A stretch of 7,895 nt of DNA from an uncultured Clostridia bacterium (GTDB lineage Bacteria; Bacillota; Clostridia; Christensenellales; Borkfalkiaceae): positions 1-7,895 of the forward strand of contig CALVXL010000135.1 of NCBI GenBank assembly GCA_944369635.1, given 5' to 3'. Shown here in pieces: positions 6,032-7,895 of the stretch. A model generated the notes under the pieces. It made no database searches and was not told the origin of the DNA. It worked only from the letters and a program-made list of their open reading frames with translations. The translations under genes and the position numbers were made by a program. How positions within the stretch are numbered: position 1 is the stretch's first letter; the number at the start of each line of letters is the position of its first letter.

Positions 6032-6032
6032 C

Positions 6033-6998
6033 TTACGTTTCTCCTTTTACTAATTCTTCATAGCGCACCAAATCGGTCTCCCAGCTTTTATATTTCGGAT
6101 TCCCCTTTCTGCTTTCCAGCGAATAATGATCTTTTATGTATTTACCGAGAAAAGAAGAAACCTTACGTGCACCCGAATAATTCAGATGATCCCCTTTATC
6201 GCGCGTATCGGTTTTCCAATCGAAACCGAAACTTTCAAAACATTGATTCATATCGATAAAGGGAATATTCTTTTCGTCGGCAAACTGCTTTACGGCATTA
6301 TACTTGCTGTAATCCCACAAAATGACCGAAGGAACTTCCACAAACATCAGCGCTATATTCCGCTTGGCGCAGATTTCGCAAATTTTTTCCAGCGATTTCA
6401 ACTGTCTTTTCTTGATCTTATATACTTTATCCGTTTTGATCGGCTTTTTGTTCCCCGTATAGGGTCTGACGTCACGACTGAGAAAAAAGCCTTTCGTCGC
6501 ACTGCGGGAATGCTGCTTATCATTCGTAAACCAGTCTTTCCAGGCAGCATGATAGCGAAAGACGGGAAAAGCTTTGAAAAAACCGCCGCGGATTTCGTTC
6601 CAGCTTTCCGTGCTCTGCTTATCATAAAACAAATGGTCCACTTCGACGACTACAAGTTTAGGCGACTGAACTTTTGTAACGCCTTTAAGAAGTTTTACCG
6701 ATTCCCACGGCAGCTGAACGGGTTGCGCGCAGACATAAGAAGTAAAACCGTATTCTTTGTAAAGTTCCATAGGTGAAATAGCGCTGTATGCCCCGCTGTG
6801 TCCCAAAAATAGAACGTCTAAAGAGTTTTTATCTTCATTGAAAACTTTATTTACCTCGTCGGACCGAGCTTCGGACGTTTTGATCTCTTCCGACGGAAGC
6901 ATAAGATAAGATACCGCATGCAACAATGCGGCGAGCAACAAAATAAAACATACGACCTTGGCAAGGCGTTTTAAAAGCAAAGATTTTCTTTCTGTCAT
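6033..6998 (-). CDS. Membrane-anchored SGNH/DltD-like acyltransferase
   Basis: A 321-residue protein with a single N-terminal membrane segment (about 14-34) after a Lys/Arg-rich start, so the rest is predicted to lie outside the membrane. The catalytic pieces of the SGNH hydrolase/DltD/AlgX-type fold are visible. Ser68 lies in FLGHSGAYS, with a central strand VVVEVDHLFYD (117-126). A C-terminal DKGDHLNYSGA (267-277) supplies the Asp270/His271 dyad. In the dlt pathway DltD takes the acyl group from the MBOAT side and moves it to teichoic acid; here the same job is inferred from its place between MBOAT and ligase. It is shorter than typical DltD (about 390-420 residues), so it is not an orthologue in the strict sense. 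The polymer acceptor cannot be named. GAGG lies about 10 nt before the ATG, and the gap to the MBOAT gene is 21 nt. Confidence 0.8.
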   Translation of the reverse strand: MTERKSLLLKRLAKVVCFILLLAALLHAVSYLMLPSEEIKTSEARSDEVNKVFNEDKNSLDVLFLGHSGAYSAISPMELYKEYGFTSYVCAQPVQLPWESVKLLKGVTKVQSPKLVVVEVDHLFYDKQSTESWNEIRGGFFKAFPVFRYHAAWKDWFTNDKQHSRSATKGFFLSRDVRPYTGNKKPIKTDKVYKIKKRQLKSLEKICEICAKRNIALMFVEVPSVILWDYSKYNAVKQFADEKNIPFIDMNQCFESFGFDWKTDTRDKGDHLNYSGARKVSSFLGKYIKDHYSLESRKGNPKYKSWETDLVRYEELVKGET

Positions 6999-7019
6999 GA
7001 CGTGTATTCCTCACCTCGA

Positions 7020-7895
7020 TCAAAATGCCCCGTAAATGAAAGGAACGACCGAATAAAATTCACCGTATGCGCCGAATACCGCGATAAATACAACCATCGC
7101 CAGATACGGCGCCCAACGCAACGGCAAGACTTTCGAAGCGATTGCCGCACGTATATCTACTTTTCGCTCTTTCAATATACCCACTACAAGCATCATACCC
7201 GCACCCAAAAGAGCGATGACCAATTCTTTCCAATCCAGCCCCAAAGAAAAAATTGAACCTTGATACGGACGGAAAACGGATCCGAGTATCATAAATGCAT
7301 CCCCGAGACTGTTTGCGCCGAATATCGTCTCGCCGATCAGAATAATCAAAATCGTTCTGAGATGTCTGCATGCGTTCAAAAACTTATTTTGCGGATTGAT
7401 TTTCACTTTTGCATAAAATTTCTTGAACAGCGGTTCCGTCATCAGACTTATAAATATGATGACAAAATAGTACATTCCGTAAACGATATATTTCCATTCT
7501 GGCCCGTGCCATATGCCGTTGCAGATCCATACCGCAAAAAGCGCGAGAACGGTGGGTAATGTCTTCGTAAAATGATTTTTCCAACGCTTTTTTATTTTGC
7601 CGCACACCGACAGAACTTTCGGAGAGAGCGCAACGGAATAGAATACATATTCCTTTAACCACAACCCCAGCGTAATATGCCAGCGTTGCCAGAACTCCTG
7701 CGCGCTCTTTGCAAAAAAAGGCTGACGAAAATTTTCGGGCAGTTTAATGCCGAACATTTCGGCGCTGCCGAGGGCTATATCGATAAATCCGGAAAAATCT
7801 GCATAAAGCTGAATCGTGTAACAAACGATCACCATTATGCTCGCCATACCCGAATACTGTGCGGGATCGGAAAAAACGGTATTGACCAGCATAAA
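7020..7895 (-). CDS. MBOAT membrane O-acyltransferase (DltB/AlgI family), 5' end cut off
   Basis: The frame is open to the right edge. The last 291 residues are seen and the N-terminal part (probably 150-200 residues) is missing, so the ATG at 7892 is internal. The family core FRQPFF...FWQRWHITLGLWLKEYVF is followed by NGIWHGPEWKYIVYG, whose His (codon 7506-7508) is the conserved MBOAT catalytic histidine. Several membrane segments follow. The protein passes an acyl group from the cytoplasmic carrier thioester through the membrane to an outside acceptor. It ends in F-I-Y-G-A-F, with the Tyr codon at 7032-7034. This matches the F-x-Y-x-x-F C-terminal acyl-shuttle hexapeptide of DltX, known in other systems to be fused to the MBOAT itself. 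That explains the absence of a dltX-like gene among the genes seen here. The SGNH partner follows after 21 nt. Family is certain. Confidence 0.93.
   Translation of the reverse strand, partial: FMLVNTVFSDPAQYSGMASIMVIVCYTIQLYADFSGFIDIALGSAEMFGIKLPENFRQPFFAKSAQEFWQRWHITLGLWLKEYVFYSVALSPKVLSVCGKIKKRWKNHFTKTLPTVLALFAVWICNGIWHGPEWKYIVYGMYYFVIIFISLMTEPLFKKFYAKVKINPQNKFLNACRHLRTILIILIGETIFGANSLGDAFMILGSVFRPYQGSIFSLGLDWKELVIALLGAGMMLVVGILKERKVDIRAAIASKVLPLRWAPYLAMVVFIAVFGAYGEFYSVVPFIYGAF

Noticed and set aside
6126..6776. 216-codon plus-strand open frame
   Set aside because: It is antisense to the SGNH transferase gene, which has clear motifs and operon spacing; the translation shows no recognisable domain.
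3119..7895. Plain D-alanylation dlt operon
   Set aside because: The gene order differs, no dltX-like gene is visible, the SGNH protein is short for DltD, the ligase pocket differs from DltA, and a decarboxylase is present.
1..7895. tRNA, rRNA, CRISPR arrays, insertion sequences
   Set aside because: No regularly spaced repeats, transposase motifs, terminal inverted repeats or tRNA-like cloverleaf segments were recognised by eye on either strand.

Overview
The window looks like a chromosomal segment from an anaerobic, Gram-positive-type bacterium, most likely a gut or sediment Clostridia-like member of the Bacillota. The evidence is AT-leaning sequence, AAGGAG-type ribosome binding sites, a lipoprotein signal, an ECF-type vitamin transporter subunit, a dlt-like envelope cluster and corrinoid methyltransferase parts. 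This placement is inferred from gene content only. All genes lie on the minus strand, so transcription runs from high to low coordinates.

Right half (7895 down to 3119): a tightly packed operon in the order MBOAT acyltransferase (cut by the window edge), SGNH/DltD-like transferase, DltA-like adenylating enzyme, fold-type III PLP decarboxylase, acyl carrier protein. Gaps are 21 nt, 1 nt, a 4-nt ATGA overlap and 31 nt. The layout is that of an envelope-polymer acylation pathway: an amino acid is activated, loaded on a carrier protein, passed through the membrane by the MBOAT and moved to a polymer by the SGNH protein. Two things set it apart from classical dlt. A PLP decarboxylase is wedged between ligase and carrier, suggesting the transferred group is a decarboxylated dicarboxylic amino acid (for example GABA or beta-alanine). 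Also, the MBOAT ends in Phe-Ile-Tyr-Gly-Ala-Phe, which fits the C-terminal Tyr acyl-shuttle hexapeptide that classical dlt operons carry on the separate microprotein DltX.

Middle (3118 to 2743): a non-coding stretch of about 375 nt. It holds a GC-rich hairpin at the end of the operon, a good sigma-A-type promoter, a cobalamin riboswitch and a riboswitch-controlled intrinsic terminator. The terminator sits just before the ribosome binding site of the next gene.

Left half (2742 down to 1): a cobalamin-centred block. Under the riboswitch are a DUF4430-type lipoprotein and an ECF S-component-like membrane protein, probably for corrinoid capture and uptake. After a 131-nt gap with a perfect 14-bp palindrome and a TATAAT box come a methyltransferase corrinoid protein, a terminator hairpin, and the 5' part of a RACo-type reductive activator of corrinoid proteins that runs off the left edge. 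Uptake and use of B12 are therefore adjacent, but the methyltransferases that would supply methyl groups are not in the window.
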